Part shown: positions 12,476-21,084 of the stretch, piece after piece
Numbering within the stretch: position 1 is the stretch's first letter
Layout of the letters: every line of letters starts with the position of its first letter
From: Tsukamurella sp. M9C
GTDB taxonomy: Bacteria > Actinomycetota > Actinomycetes > Mycobacteriales > Mycobacteriaceae
Assembly: GCF_020169415.1 (NCBI RefSeq)
Contig: NZ_JAIULG010000001.1
Coordinates: forward strand, 62,001-126,000
Reading direction: 5' to 3'
DNA length: 64,000 nt
Translations under genes and position numbers: made by a program
The notes under the pieces: model-generated
Told to the model about the DNA's origin: nothing
The model's input: the letters and a program-made list of their open reading frames with translations, nothing else
The model's database searches: none

Positions 12476-12541
12476 CAAGGACCGAACAGTCACTGGTACT
12501 GCGGATTACAGCGCATGTTCCTCGTGCCGACCGCTGTCCCG

Positions 12542-12661
12542 CTAAGGCACGGAAGCGCCGTCGTCGAGGGCTTCGAGGACGGCGCGGAGGAACTCAGCCG
12601 CAGTGAGGGGGATGCCGCGTTCGCGGAGCTGTTGCTCTAGCTGCTGCTCGATGTGGTCCAC
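12542..12661 (-). CDS. short 39-aa reading frame or gene remnant
   Basis: From GTG 12661 a helical peptide is encoded: VDHIEQQLEQQLRERGIPL, then TAAEFLRAVLEALDDGASVP and a stop. The frame is open upstream to about 12733 without a good start or SD, so this may be the C-terminal end of a decayed gene. The rest of the 12458-12761 gap shows nothing else. Low confidence that it is expressed. Confidence 0.25.
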   Translation of the reverse strand: MDHIEQQLEQQLRERGIPLTAAEFLRAVLEALDDGASVP

Positions 12662-12761
12662 GCGTGTCGATCCTGCCGCAGGCGATCGTGCTGGTGCTGT
12701 GCCGGGGAGCCTCGCGACGGTGTCGTGCAGCCACTACCTGCGCGCGAGAGGCGCGTTCGCG

Positions 12762-13115
12762 CTAGCAGCACGTGGCCAGGACGGCCCGGAGCGCTTCAAG
12801 GGAGTCAGGTTCGGCCCGGTAGAAGACGTTGATCCCGCGCCGCTCGGAGCTGACGAGGCCGGCCTTCTTGAGCTGGCTCAGGTGGTGACTGACGGTCGCC
12901 GACGACAGGCCCACCGTGTCGGCGAGGTCGCCGGTGCTGATTTCGCCTGGACGTGCGGCCATGAGGATCGAGATCAGCTGGATCCGGGCCGGGTCGGCGA
13001 GGGCCTTGAGGCGCAGGGCGAGCTCGAGTGCCGCGGCCTCGTCCATCACGCCGGCGGCCAGCGGAGCACAGCAGATCGGGGCGCTGATGTCGACGACGGG
13101 GAGCGTCTTGGGCAT
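12762..13115 (-). CDS. arsR: ArsR/SmtB-family metalloregulator
   Basis: A 117-aa winged-helix repressor with the family core ALADPARIQLISIL and recognition helix SSATVSHHLSQLKKAGLV. Candidate metal thiols are a CC pair near residue 16 (ICCAPL) and a CC pair at the C-terminus (ATCC), not the classic CVCD motif, so the sensing site is of a different type. It diverges from the ArsI/CadI gene. A perfect palindrome lies just upstream of its ATG (13115). It probably represses both genes until As(III), Cd(II) or a similar thiophilic metal binds. Confidence 0.85.
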   Translation of the reverse strand: MPKTLPVVDISAPICCAPLAAGVMDEAAALELALRLKALADPARIQLISILMAARPGEISTGDLADTVGLSSATVSHHLSQLKKAGLVSSERRGINVFYRAEPDSLEALRAVLATCC

Positions 13116-13136
13116 ACGCTTCAATCTACCTACTCG

Positions 13137-13150
13137 TTGACATATGTCAA
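13137..13150. promoter_or_regulatory. ArsR operator palindrome between arsR and arsI
   Basis: TTGACATATGTCAA is a perfect 14-bp palindrome located 22 bp before the regulator ATG and 60 bp before the arsI ATG. A related half-type sequence (ATGTATGTCGAAG) follows at 13184. It has the form of an SmtB/ArsR 12-2-12-type site. Confidence 0.65.
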
Positions 13151-13210
13151 AGCGTGGTCTAGAACTGAACGAGCAACAGTTAGATGTATGTCGAAGCCTC
13201 GGAGGTTCTC

Positions 13211-13672
13211 ATGTCCCGCGTCCAGCTCGCCCTCAATGTCGATGACCTCGATCAGTCGATCGCGTTCTACACCAAGCTGTTCGGCACGGGCCCGGCGAAG
13301 GTCAAGCCCGGTTACGCCAACTTCGCCGTCGCCGACCCGGCGCTCAAGCTGGTCCTGCTGGAGAACCCCGGCCAGGGCGGCAGCATCAACCATCTCGGCG
13401 TCGAGGTGGACTCCAGCGACAAGGTGCACGCTGAGATCGCCCGCCTCACCGAGGAGCAGCTGTTCACCGAGGAGGAGATCGGCGCCACCTGTTGCTTCGC
13501 CACCCAGGACAAGGTCTGGGTCACCGCCCCCGACGCCGAGCGTTGGGAGGTCTACACCGTCCTCGCTGACGCCGAGACCTTCGACGGCGGACACACTCCG
13601 GCGACGACAGCCGAGGACTCCGAAGCGACGCCGGCCGCGTGCTGCACCCCTGCGGCGGCGAACTGCTGCTAG
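13211..13672 (+). CDS. arsI: ArsI/CadI-family metalloenzyme (C-As lyase type)
   Basis: A 153-aa vicinal-oxygen-chelate (glyoxalase-like) protein. ArsI cleaves the carbon-arsenic bond of trivalent organoarsenicals; CadI is the cadmium-induced mycobacterial relative. The likely metal ligands are Gln5 (MSRVQLALN), His in SINHLGVEV, and Glu in RWEVYTV. The vicinal Cys pair in GATCCFAT is the site ArsI uses to hold the organoarsenical. The C-terminus adds further CC pairs (AACC, NCC). ATG 13211 follows GGAGG. With the ArsN-like enzyme in the same element it points to organoarsenical resistance, though cadmium induction cannot be excluded. Confidence 0.85.
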   Translation: MSRVQLALNVDDLDQSIAFYTKLFGTGPAKVKPGYANFAVADPALKLVLLENPGQGGSINHLGVEVDSSDKVHAEIARLTEEQLFTEEEIGATCCFATQDKVWVTAPDAERWEVYTVLADAETFDGGHTPATTAEDSEATPAACCTPAAANCC

Positions 13673-13840
13673 TCCGCCCTCGATCGATGGCCGTCACCGC
13701 TTCGGGTGGCGGCCATCGACGCGGTTACCAGAGAGCGCTGGCGCGAAACGCAGTAGCGGGCCGCACTGCGCTGTACCGGCTGGTTCTCGCGGTCGGCGTC
13801 CCCCTGGGCGGAGGCTGCGCTGGAGGAGAGGCATCTGCGG

Positions 13841-14296
13841 TTAGGCGCAGTCGCGTGGGTGGAATCCCTCGATGCGGTCGATCGGGGTAAAGACAGGGCA
13901 ACCGACTTGGTCGTTTCGGTTGAGGATCACGTTCGATGCCGCCATCACTTCGCAGGCTGCGAGCCCGCGGCTAGCGGCGAGCAGCATGGAAAGCCCGTAG
14001 AACGTTGCTGCCGCCGGCGGGGTGAGCGCGAAGAACGCGAAGAAGACCAGCGTGTTAGTGGCCATGGCCCACGCGCCTGTGACCCGCAGTGGTGCCGAAT
14101 CACGACCCCGAAGTACAACCGCGAGGGTGATCGCGGCAGGGACCAGTGCGACCGCGATGATGAAGTCGATTGTGGAAGGTCCGATGATGATCCCGGCTCC
14201 CACGAAAGCGGCACCGATCACTGTCCGGGCGGCGGTGCCCCATCGGCCGATCTCTCTTGTCCTGCGTGCGAGGGGCGATTTCACTGTGTTGGTCAT
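13841..14296 (-). CDS. four-TM membrane protein in the mercury operon
   Basis: A 151-aa protein with about four hydrophobic segments (near 25-43, 45-65, 78-98 and 100-120) and three cysteines near the C-terminal end (ACEVM, GCPVF, RDCA). Its ATG overlaps the merB stop (ATGA), so it is the last gene of the merA-merB operon. No MerT, MerP, MerC or MerF is present, so this could be the mercury uptake protein, but I see no family motif that proves it. The last Cys pair could serve ion hand-off. Confidence 0.6.
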   Translation of the reverse strand: MTNTVKSPLARRTREIGRWGTAARTVIGAAFVGAGIIIGPSTIDFIIAVALVPAAITLAVVLRGRDSAPLRVTGAWAMATNTLVFFAFFALTPPAAATFYGLSMLLAASRGLAACEVMAASNVILNRNDQVGCPVFTPIDRIEGFHPRDCA

Positions 14297-14955
14297 TGGG
14301 CGGTTCCTTCGTGCTGATCCGGCGAGCAGCATCCGGCCTGTCGGGCTGTGTCCGGGCTGATGAGCGCTTGTTCAGCGAGAGCTTTCCCGAGGGCGTGCGC
14401 GTGGGTGATGTCGAGGAGTTGGTTGCCGGGATTTTCGCGCGTCCACGTTTGGGCATCGTGTGGGGAGGCGAAGAAGTGCACTTGGTTGCAGAACGACGTT
14501 CGAAGCGAGCTGAGGTCATCGGGGTCGACGAGCGATAGCACTGCGGTGTCGGGTTCGATGCTGGTCACGGTGTCTGCCGTGACAGAGATTCTGATCGTTT
14601 GACCGCTCGCGGGTGAGGTCGACTCGATGGTGGCTGACTGGTTTAGGAGTGTGGGGAAGATCAGGGTGTCGAGTGCGCACCACGTGAACAGTTCGTGACC
14701 TGCGACGGTGAACCGATGCGGGGTCGGACGGAGGGTCAGTCCTTGCCCGACTATTTGGTCGCGATCGTCGTATTCGGTGTCGGCAACGGATTGGAGTCGT
14801 TCCCGTACATCGGGTTCCGACAGTCCGGCCGCAGCTGCTAAGTCCTCTACGCTGACGGGGTTTCCCTTGGAGAGGAGCCTGAGTAGGGGAACCAGGACTG
14901 CCGGATCGAGGCCGGACCCCTCGGGGGTGATGAGTCGATCGAGTGGATTGGTCAT
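14293..14955 (-). CDS. merB: organomercurial lyase
   Basis: A 220-aa MerB, which cleaves the C-Hg bond of methylmercury and related compounds and passes Hg(II) to MerA. The catalytic triad is visible: Cys and Asp in FTWCALDTLIFP and the second Cys in SFCNQVHFF. The N-terminal winged-helix part (residues 15-70) is typical. It starts 38 bp after merA and overlaps the next gene by 4 bp. Confidence 0.93.
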   Translation of the reverse strand: MTNPLDRLITPEGSGLDPAVLVPLLRLLSKGNPVSVEDLAAAAGLSEPDVRERLQSVADTEYDDRDQIVGQGLTLRPTPHRFTVAGHELFTWCALDTLIFPTLLNQSATIESTSPASGQTIRISVTADTVTSIEPDTAVLSLVDPDDLSSLRTSFCNQVHFFASPHDAQTWTRENPGNQLLDITHAHALGKALAEQALISPDTARQAGCCSPDQHEGTAQ

Positions 14956-14993
14956 TGTCTGGGACTTCGCTTGCGGATCGGTGGAATCAGGAA

Positions 14994-16418
14994 TTAGGAA
15001 GCGCAGCAGGAGAGCTGGGCGATGTCGGTGCTGAAGGATTGTGCGGCGATTTTGATGCCCTCGGCCATGGTCAGGTAGGGCGCCCATGTCCGGGCGACCT
15101 GCTCGACGGTCATCCTTGCTTCGAGGATGTAGACCCCAGCGGCGGCGATCTCGCCGGCACTATTCGCGACCGCCGAAATTCCGAGGACTCGATGACTATC
15201 GGAGTCTGCGATGAGCTTGATGAAGCCTCGGGTATCTCGGTCAACTTGGGCCCGGGGTACGTGAGTGAGCGGAAGAAGCGAGCTCGTGTACCGGATTCCG
15301 CTTGCGAGGGCCTGCGTCTCGGTCATACCGACGCTCCCGATTGCCGGACTGGTGAACATCACGCGCGGCAGGTGCGTGTAGTCCAACGACCGCGGGGTCT
15401 GTCCGAACATGTTGTCGGCGACCGTTGTGCCTTGCGCGGCTGCGACATAGACGAACTCGGGATGGCCGGTCACATCGCCCGCTGCCCACACACGCGGGTT
15501 TGATGTTCTGAGCTGATTCGACACGAGGATCGCGCCGCTGGTGCTCGTGTCGACTCCAACCGTCTCCAGATTCAAACCTCTAGTATTCGGGGTTCTGCCC
15601 GTCGCGACGAGCAGCTTCGCCGCACGGAAGTCGCCTTGTCCACCAGGGCTGGAGGCGGTCACGACGACCTCACCCGCCTCGGTGTCGACCGAGGTCGCGG
15701 TCGCGAGCTGCACTACCTCGATGTGCTCGTCAGCGAGCGCTTCCAGGAGAGCATCTGCGACGTCAGCATCTTCGGCCGAAGCGATCCTGGACCGCACCAA
15801 AACGGTTACCTTCGCCCCCAGTCGCGCGAAGAGTTGCGCCTGCTCGAGCGCGATGAACCCGCCGCCGATCACTAGGAGTGATTCCGGGACTGCGGTCAAC
15901 TCCATCGCGGTCGTCGACGTCAGGTAGTCGACCAGATTGAGTCCGGGAATCGACGGAATCGACGGTTGGGCCCCTGTTGCCACCAAGTACCGTCGAGCAA
16001 TTATCGTCTCGGTAGTCCCATCGGGAGCTGTGACCACCAGCGATGGCGCTGCCCGCGTTCCCGCGAACGCGGCCGCACCCTGGACGCGGCGCCAGCCGTA
16101 CGAGTCCGCAACGGCAACGTACTTCTCTGACCGCATCGACTCTGCCAAGCGCCGTGTCCCCGCCGCCAGGGCGGCCATATCTACCGGCACGGCGGTCGCA
16201 CCGACCCCCGGGAACCGGCCAGCATCAGAGACCGTGTGCTGTGCCTGCGCCGCGGCGATCAACGCCTTCGACGGCACGCAACCGGTATTCACACAGGTGC
16301 CGCCGAAAGTGCCTCGCTCGATCATCACCACGGACTTGCCCATGGCTGTTGCGCGGATCGCCGCCGCCATCGCTGCAGCACCCGAACCAACGATCGCAAG
16401 ATCAAACTCTTCACTCAT
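14994..16418 (-). CDS. merA: mercuric reductase
   Basis: A 474-aa flavoprotein that reduces Hg(II) to volatile Hg(0) with NADPH. It has the FAD motif GSGAAAMAAA, the redox-active GGTCVNTGCVPSK, the NAD(P) motif GGGFIALE, and the C-terminal vicinal pair CC (LSCCAS) that distinguishes MerA from other disulfide reductases. There is no N-terminal heavy-metal-associated domain. ATG 16418 is shared by the divergent mer promoter region. First gene of merA-merB-membrane protein. Confidence 0.95.
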   Translation of the reverse strand: MSEEFDLAIVGSGAAAMAAAIRATAMGKSVVMIERGTFGGTCVNTGCVPSKALIAAAQAQHTVSDAGRFPGVGATAVPVDMAALAAGTRRLAESMRSEKYVAVADSYGWRRVQGAAAFAGTRAAPSLVVTAPDGTTETIIARRYLVATGAQPSIPSIPGLNLVDYLTSTTAMELTAVPESLLVIGGGFIALEQAQLFARLGAKVTVLVRSRIASAEDADVADALLEALADEHIEVVQLATATSVDTEAGEVVVTASSPGGQGDFRAAKLLVATGRTPNTRGLNLETVGVDTSTSGAILVSNQLRTSNPRVWAAGDVTGHPEFVYVAAAQGTTVADNMFGQTPRSLDYTHLPRVMFTSPAIGSVGMTETQALASGIRYTSSLLPLTHVPRAQVDRDTRGFIKLIADSDSHRVLGISAVANSAGEIAAAGVYILEARMTVEQVARTWAPYLTMAEGIKIAAQSFSTDIAQLSCCAS

Positions 16419-16430
16419 GTCACCATCATC

Positions 16431-16459
16431 AACCCTCCAGTACCCTTGAAGGTCAAGCC
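16431..16459. promoter_or_regulatory. divergent mer operator/promoter
   Basis: Between merA and merR the sequence ACCCTTGAAGGT forms a near-palindrome. On the minus strand TTGACC (16451-16456) followed by a 19-bp spacer and TGATGA fits the elongated -35/-10 spacing that MerR proteins need to twist DNA for activation. Assigned by form and position. Confidence 0.6.
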
Positions 16460-16483
16460 CAGAATCCGGACAGGGAGGACCCG

Positions 16484-16873
16484 ATGCGGATCGGAGAACT
16501 CGCCCGCAAATCTGGCGCCACGCCATCGACGCTGCGGTACTACGAGGAAGCGGGGCTCCTCCCTGAACCGGGACGTACCGCCGGTGGATACCGCAACTAC
16601 ACCCCCGACGCCATCGGCATCGTGCAATTCATCAAGAGGGGGCAGGCGGCGGCACTCACTCTCGCGCAAGTCAAAAGAATCATCGACATACGCGGCACCG
16701 GCCAAGCCCCATGTGATCACGTACGCGACCAGCTAGACAGGTCGATCCACCACCTCGATCAACAGATCGCGGAACTGATCGCACTGCGCGACAACATCAC
16801 CCACCTACGCCAAGCTGCCGAACACACCGATCCGAAGTCGTGCGCTAGCGAAGATATCTGTCGCTACCTATAA
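16484..16873 (+). CDS. merR: MerR-family mercury regulator
   Basis: A 129-aa activator-repressor with the MerR winged helix (MRIGELARKSGATPSTLRYY...) and a coiled-coil dimer helix. Three cysteines, Cys77 (APCDHV), Cys120 and Cys126 (SCASEDIC), match the trigonal Hg(II) site of MerR proteins. ATG 16484 has GGGAGG upstream. It diverges from merA and should control the operator at 16431-16459. Confidence 0.92.
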   Translation: MRIGELARKSGATPSTLRYYEEAGLLPEPGRTAGGYRNYTPDAIGIVQFIKRGQAAALTLAQVKRIIDIRGTGQAPCDHVRDQLDRSIHHLDQQIAELIALRDNITHLRQAAEHTDPKSCASEDICRYL

Positions 16874-16906
16874 CCCAGACACGCTTGTGTCCAACATCGA
16901 TATCTG

Positions 16907-16916
16907 TCAATATTGA
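16907..16916. promoter_or_regulatory. ArsR operator of the ars operon
   Basis: TCAATATTGA is a perfect palindrome inside the longer ATCTGTCAATATTGATGTG, ending 3 bp before the arsR GTG start. ArsR-family sites commonly centre on such an AT-rich TCAA/TTGA repeat. Its place at the start codon would block early transcription of the whole ars operon. Confidence 0.65.
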
Positions 16917-16919
16917 TGT

Positions 16920-17294
16920 GTGTCGAATTCGATTCCGTTGACCGATGTGACCGTGCGGTGCTCACCGCTGGTCCGTGAGCCTCTGTCGGAGGGGCAGTCC
17001 GTCGACCTCGCGGCGGTGTTCAAGGCCCTGGCCGACCCGGTCCGGCTGCGCCTGTTCAGCCTGATCGCCAGCCACGAGGGAGGCGAGGCTTGCGTGTGTG
17101 ACATCTCGCCGGCGGTGGACGTCTCGCAACCGACGATCTCGCACCACCTCAAGGTCCTCAAGACCGCAGGCCTGCTCGAGTCCGAGCGCCGCGCCTCGTG
17201 GGTGTACTACCGCGTCATCCCCGAAGTCCTGTCCTCGCTCGCCGGGATCCTGCAGTCCGGTGACCCCGCCATCTCGTTGGAGGTTCTTTCGTGA
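16920..17294 (+). CDS. arsR: ArsR arsenite-responsive repressor
   Basis: A 124-aa winged-helix repressor with the classic As(III) site motif ACVCDI (near residue 60) before the recognition helix QPTISHHLKVLKTAGLL. GTG 16920 sits right after a palindromic operator. The stop overlaps the acr3 start (GTGA), making it the first gene of arsR-acr3-arsC-arsC-flavoprotein-arsN. Confidence 0.93.
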   Translation: MSNSIPLTDVTVRCSPLVREPLSEGQSVDLAAVFKALADPVRLRLFSLIASHEGGEACVCDISPAVDVSQPTISHHLKVLKTAGLLESERRASWVYYRVIPEVLSSLAGILQSGDPAISLEVLS

Positions 17295-18406
17295 CCAGCC
17301 CCGCCCCGACGACTGAGCATCAGCCGGTCGTCGGCAAGCTCTCCACCCTCGACCGGTTCCTGCCGGTGTGGATCGGTGTCGCCATGGTCGCCGGCCTGCT
17401 GCTCGGCCGGATGATCCCCGGGCTGAACACCGCGCTGGAGAAGATCCAGGTCGACGGTGTCTCGCTGCCGATCGCCCTGGGCCTGTTGATCATGATGTAC
17501 CCGGTGCTGGCGAAGGTCCGCTACGACCGCCTCGACACCGTCACCGGCGACCGCAAGCTCCTGCTCGGCTCCCTCTTCCTGAACTGGATCCTGGGCCCGG
17601 CGCTGATGTTCGCACTCGCCTGGATCTTCCTGCCCGACCTGCCCGAGTACCGCACCGGCCTAATCATCGTCGGCCTCGCCCGGTGCATCGCCATGGTGAT
17701 CATCTGGAACGACCTCGCCTGCGGCGACCGCGAAGCCGCAGCCGTCCTCGTGGCGCTGAACTCGGTGTTCCAGGTGATCATGTTCGCCGTCCTCGGCTGG
17801 TTCTACCTCTCGATCCTGCCCGGCTGGCTCGGCCTCGAACAGACCACCATCAGCACCTCGCCCTGGCAGATCGCCAAATCCGTGCTGATCTTCCTCGGCA
17901 TCCCGCTCCTCGCCGGCTACCTCTCCCGCCGAATCGGAGAGAAGACCAAGGGCCGCGACTGGTACGAAACGAAGTTCCTCCCCCGGATCGGACCATGTGC
18001 CCTCTACGGGCTGCTGTTCACCATCGTCATCCTGTTCGCCCTGCAGGGCGAGCAGATCACCTCCCGCCCGTGGGACGTCGCCCGTATCGCCCTGCCGCTG
18101 CTGGTGTACTTCGCCGTGATGTGGGGCGGCGGGTACCTGCTCGGCGCCGTCATGGGACTCGGCTACGAGCGCACCACCACGCTCGCGTTTACCGCCGCCG
18201 GCAACAACTTCGAGCTCGCCATCGCCGTCGCGATCGCCACCTACGGCGCCACCTCCGGCCAAGCCCTCGCGGGCGTCGTCGGGCCGCTCATCGAGGTCCC
18301 CGTCCTGGTCGGCCTGGTCTATGTCTCGCTGGCCCTGCGCAAGCGCTTCCCGCTGACCCCGTCCTCCACCGCCGCGACCGCGGATCCGTCCAGGAGTGTG
18401 AACTGA
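17291..18406 (+). CDS. acr3: ACR3-family arsenite efflux permease
   Basis: A 371-aa, roughly ten-TM exporter of As(III) in the ACR3 branch of the bile/arsenite/riboflavin transporter superfamily. Visible marks include [10 protein letters not shown], the essential Cys region [15 protein letters not shown], and [17 protein letters not shown]. It overlaps arsR upstream and the first arsC-like gene downstream by short ATGA/GTGA overlaps, so expression is coupled. Confidence 0.95.
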   Translation: MTSPAPTTEHQPVVGKLSTLDRFLPVWIGVAMVAGLLLGRMIPGLNTALEKIQVDGVSLPIALGLLIMMYPVLAKVRYDRLDTVTGDRKLLLGSLFLNWILGPALMFALAWIFLPDLPEYRTGLIIVGLARCIAMVIIWNDLACGDREAAAVLVALNSVFQVIMFAVLGWFYLSILPGWLGLEQTTISTSPWQIAKSVLIFLGIPLLAGYLSRRIGEKTKGRDWYETKFLPRIGPCALYGLLFTIVILFALQGEQITSRPWDVARIALPLLVYFAVMWGGGYLLGAVMGLGYERTTTLAFTAAGNNFELAIAVAIATYGATSGQALAGVVGPLIEVPVLVGLVYVSLALRKRFPLTPSSTAATADPSRSVN

Positions 18407-18849
18407 TGTCCGACAATACGATCACCGCCGACACCGAATCGGCCACGCCGAGCGTGTTGTTCGTGTGCGTGAAGAACGGCGGCAAGTCCCAGATGGCCGC
18501 CGGCCTGATGCGCAAGACCGTCGGCGATGCCGTCGAGGTGCACTCGGCCGGCACCAAGCCCGGCTCCGTGGTCAACGGCCTGTCCGCCGAGTCGCTGGCT
18601 GAGGTCGGTGTCGACATCACCGGCGAGACCCCGAAACCGATCGACCCGGCGCTGCTCGCCCGGGTGGACCTGGTGGTCACTCTCGGCCGGGAAGCCGTCG
18701 TCGACACCCCGGACGGTGTCGCGTTGGTCAACTGGGATACCGACGAGCCGTCGGAGCGGGGCATCGACGGGATCGAGCGGATGCGCCTCGTGCGCGACGA
18801 CATCGCCGCCCGCGTCACCGCGCTGGCAGCCGAACTCACCACCCGGTAG
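18406..18849 (+). CDS. LMW phosphatase-type arsenate reductase homologue with altered P-loop
   Basis: A 147-aa protein of the low-molecular-weight phosphatase/arsenate reductase fold. The P-loop reads CVKNGGKS, where canonical members have CxxNxxRS: the anion-binding Arg is replaced by Lys. It starts in the acr3 stop (ATGA). It may reduce arsenate with a thiol partner, or be an arsenate or arsenite-binding helper beside the canonical enzyme that follows. The family is clear; activity is uncertain because of the Lys. Confidence 0.8.
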   Translation: MSDNTITADTESATPSVLFVCVKNGGKSQMAAGLMRKTVGDAVEVHSAGTKPGSVVNGLSAESLAEVGVDITGETPKPIDPALLARVDLVVTLGREAVVDTPDGVALVNWDTDEPSERGIDGIERMRLVRDDIAARVTALAAELTTR

Positions 18850-18892
18850 CGACCGAGCAGGCCGGGAAGCCCGAGAAGCGGGAGAAAGTCGG

Positions 18893-19558
18893 ATGAACGC
18901 CAACGCCACGACCGAGTCGGCCGGAACACCGGAACTGCTGATGTCCCAGGCCCTGCTGGCGCGGACCGCGGAGCGGCTCGCCGCCCAGTACCGCGGGATC
19001 GTCTCCGAGCAGACCGTCGAACGGGTCGTCTTCGAGTCCTACACCGCGCTGCGGCGCACCGCCCGCATCCACACTCACCTGGTGACTCTCGCCGGCCGGT
19101 TCGCCGCCGAGCGTCTCGCCGCCCTGGCGCAGTCGACCGGTGCGAGCACCAAGACCGTGCCCGAGGTGCTGTTCATCTGCGTCCACAACGCGGGCCGCTC
19201 GCAGATGGCTGCCGCGCTCCTGACACACCACGCGGCCGGGGCGGTGCACGTACGCTCCGCCGGGTCGCTGCCTGCTGCGGTGATCAACCCGATCGTCGAG
19301 CAGGCCATGACCGAGGTCGGGCTCGACCTGGCCGCTGAGTTTCCCAAGCCTCTCACCGACGACGTGGTCGCGGCCGCGGACGTGGTGATCTCCATGGGCT
19401 GCGGCGACGCCTGCCCGGTCTACCCGGGCAAGCGGTACCTGGACTGGCAGGTCGCCGACCCCGACAACCACCCCATCGAGACCGTCCGCCTGATCCGTGA
19501 CGACCTCGACCGCCGCGTCAAAGACCTCCTCGCCGAGCTCCATCCCACGATCACCTGA
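18893..19558 (+). CDS. arsC: arsenate reductase with N-terminal helical domain
   Basis: A 221-aa protein. Residues 1-80 form a predicted three-helix domain; residues 85-220 are the LMW-phosphatase arsenate reductase domain with canonical P-loop CVHNAGRS and later cysteines in GCGDACPVYPGK. Actinobacterial enzymes of this type use mycothiol and mycoredoxin to turn arsenate into arsenite for export. ATG 18893 has GGGAGAAAG upstream, 43 bp after the preceding gene. Confidence 0.9.
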   Translation: MNANATTESAGTPELLMSQALLARTAERLAAQYRGIVSEQTVERVVFESYTALRRTARIHTHLVTLAGRFAAERLAALAQSTGASTKTVPEVLFICVHNAGRSQMAAALLTHHAAGAVHVRSAGSLPAAVINPIVEQAMTEVGLDLAAEFPKPLTDDVVAAADVVISMGCGDACPVYPGKRYLDWQVADPDNHPIETVRLIRDDLDRRVKDLLAELHPTIT

Positions 19559-19662
19559 CCCACCCCTTTGATCGACGTGCTCGACGGCCCCGCTCACCGC
19601 CGTCAGTGCCGCTGTGCCTGCTCACCCTCATTTGCCTGTTCTTGGAAGGGAACCGACACCCC

Positions 19663-21084
19663 ATGTCTGCACGCAAGATCATCGCCATCGGCGGATCGGA
19701 CGCCGGGATCTCCGCCGCCCTGCGGGCCCGCGAACTCGACCCCACCAGCGAGGTCACCGTGGTCGTCGCCGACGCCTACCCGAACTTCTCCATCTGCGGC
19801 ATCCCGTACTACGTCTCCGGCGAGGTCACCCACTGGAGCAACCTCGCCCACCGCACCGCCGCCGACCTCGCCGCCACCGGCATGACCGTGCACACCGACA
19901 CCAGAGCTACCGCGATCGATCCGGCCGGACACCGCCTGACCGTCACCGGCCCGGACGGCGCCGCCCGGGACCTCGACTACGACGTCCTCGTCATCGGCAC
20001 CGGCGCTGTGTCCGTGCGGCCGCCGATCACCGGCCTCGACCACCTCGGCCCCGCCGACGGCGTGCACCTGCTGCACTCGATGGGCGACACCTTCGCCGTG
20101 ATGAACACCCTCACCACGAAGGACCCGAAGACCGCGATCATCATCGGCGCCGGCTACATCGGCCTGGAAATGGCCGAAGGTCTCACTGCCCGCGGCATCA
20201 CCGTCACCCAGATCGAAGCCCTCCCTGAGGTGCTCCCCACTGTCGAACCCGAACTCGGCGCCCTCGTCCACGATGAACTGGTCCGCAACCGGGTCGACGT
20301 CCGCACCCACACCCTGGTCACCGCGGTCGACCGCACCGACACCGGCGCCCTGACCGTCACCACCAGCAGTGACGGCCAGAGCGATCACCTCACCGCCGAT
20401 CTCGTGCTCGTCGTCGTGGGCGTGCGCCCCGACACCGACCTCGCTGCCGCAGCGGGCGCGCAGCTCGGCATCAAGAACACGATCGCCGTCGACGAGCAGA
20501 TGCGCACCAATCTGTCCGACGTCTTCGCCGCCGGCGACGCCGTGCACACCCACCACCGCCAGCTCGGCATCACCTGGCTCCCGCTCGGCACCACCGCGCA
20601 CAAGCAGGGCCGCGTCGCCGGCGAGAACGCCCTCGGCGGCACCGCCCGCTACACCGGCTCCCTCGGCACCCAGGTCGTGAAGATCTTCGACCTCGTCGCC
20701 GCCCGCACCGGCCTCAAAGAGACCGAAGCCCTTGCCGCCGACCGCGGCTGGGTGCCGGTGTCGACGACCTCCACACCGGACGATCACAAGGCCTACTACC
20801 CGGGTGCCACCCCCATCAGCATCCGGATCACCGGCGACCAGAACACCGGCGCACTACTCGGTGCCCAGCTCATCGGGCACCGCACGGCCGAGATCTCCAA
20901 GCGCGTCGACACCTACGCCACCGCCCTGCACCACGGCATGAGCGTCGACGCCCTCTCCGAGCTCGACCTGTCCTACACCCCGCCCCTCGGGTCCCCGTGG
21001 GACGCCGTGCAGGTCGCCGCCCAGAACTGGGTCCGCGAGCACCAGCTGCACCATCAGCGCAGCGTCCTTAGCCTGAACAGGTGA
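19663..21084 (+). CDS. CoA-disulfide-reductase-like flavoprotein of the ars operon
   Basis: A 473-aa FAD/NAD(P) disulfide oxidoreductase. N-terminal FAD motif GGSDAGIS, the single active-site Cys in NFSICGIPYYVSG (the CoA-disulfide reductase/NADH oxidase pattern), the second dinucleotide motif GAGYIGLEMAE near residue 165, then the FAD motif VFAAGDAV and a C-terminal dimerisation domain. In the ars operon it may recycle the thiol or polysulfide used for arsenate reduction. ATG 19663 has GGAAGGGA upstream. Its stop overlaps the next gene (GTGA). A short relic of its 3' end lies at 23115-23160. Confidence 0.85.
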   Translation: MSARKIIAIGGSDAGISAALRARELDPTSEVTVVVADAYPNFSICGIPYYVSGEVTHWSNLAHRTAADLAATGMTVHTDTRATAIDPAGHRLTVTGPDGAARDLDYDVLVIGTGAVSVRPPITGLDHLGPADGVHLLHSMGDTFAVMNTLTTKDPKTAIIIGAGYIGLEMAEGLTARGITVTQIEALPEVLPTVEPELGALVHDELVRNRVDVRTHTLVTAVDRTDTGALTVTTSSDGQSDHLTADLVLVVVGVRPDTDLAAAAGAQLGIKNTIAVDEQMRTNLSDVFAAGDAVHTHHRQLGITWLPLGTTAHKQGRVAGENALGGTARYTGSLGTQVVKIFDLVAARTGLKETEALAADRGWVPVSTTSTPDDHKAYYPGATPISIRITGDQNTGALLGAQLIGHRTAEISKRVDTYATALHHGMSVDALSELDLSYTPPLGSPWDAVQVAAQNWVREHQLHHQRSVLSLNR

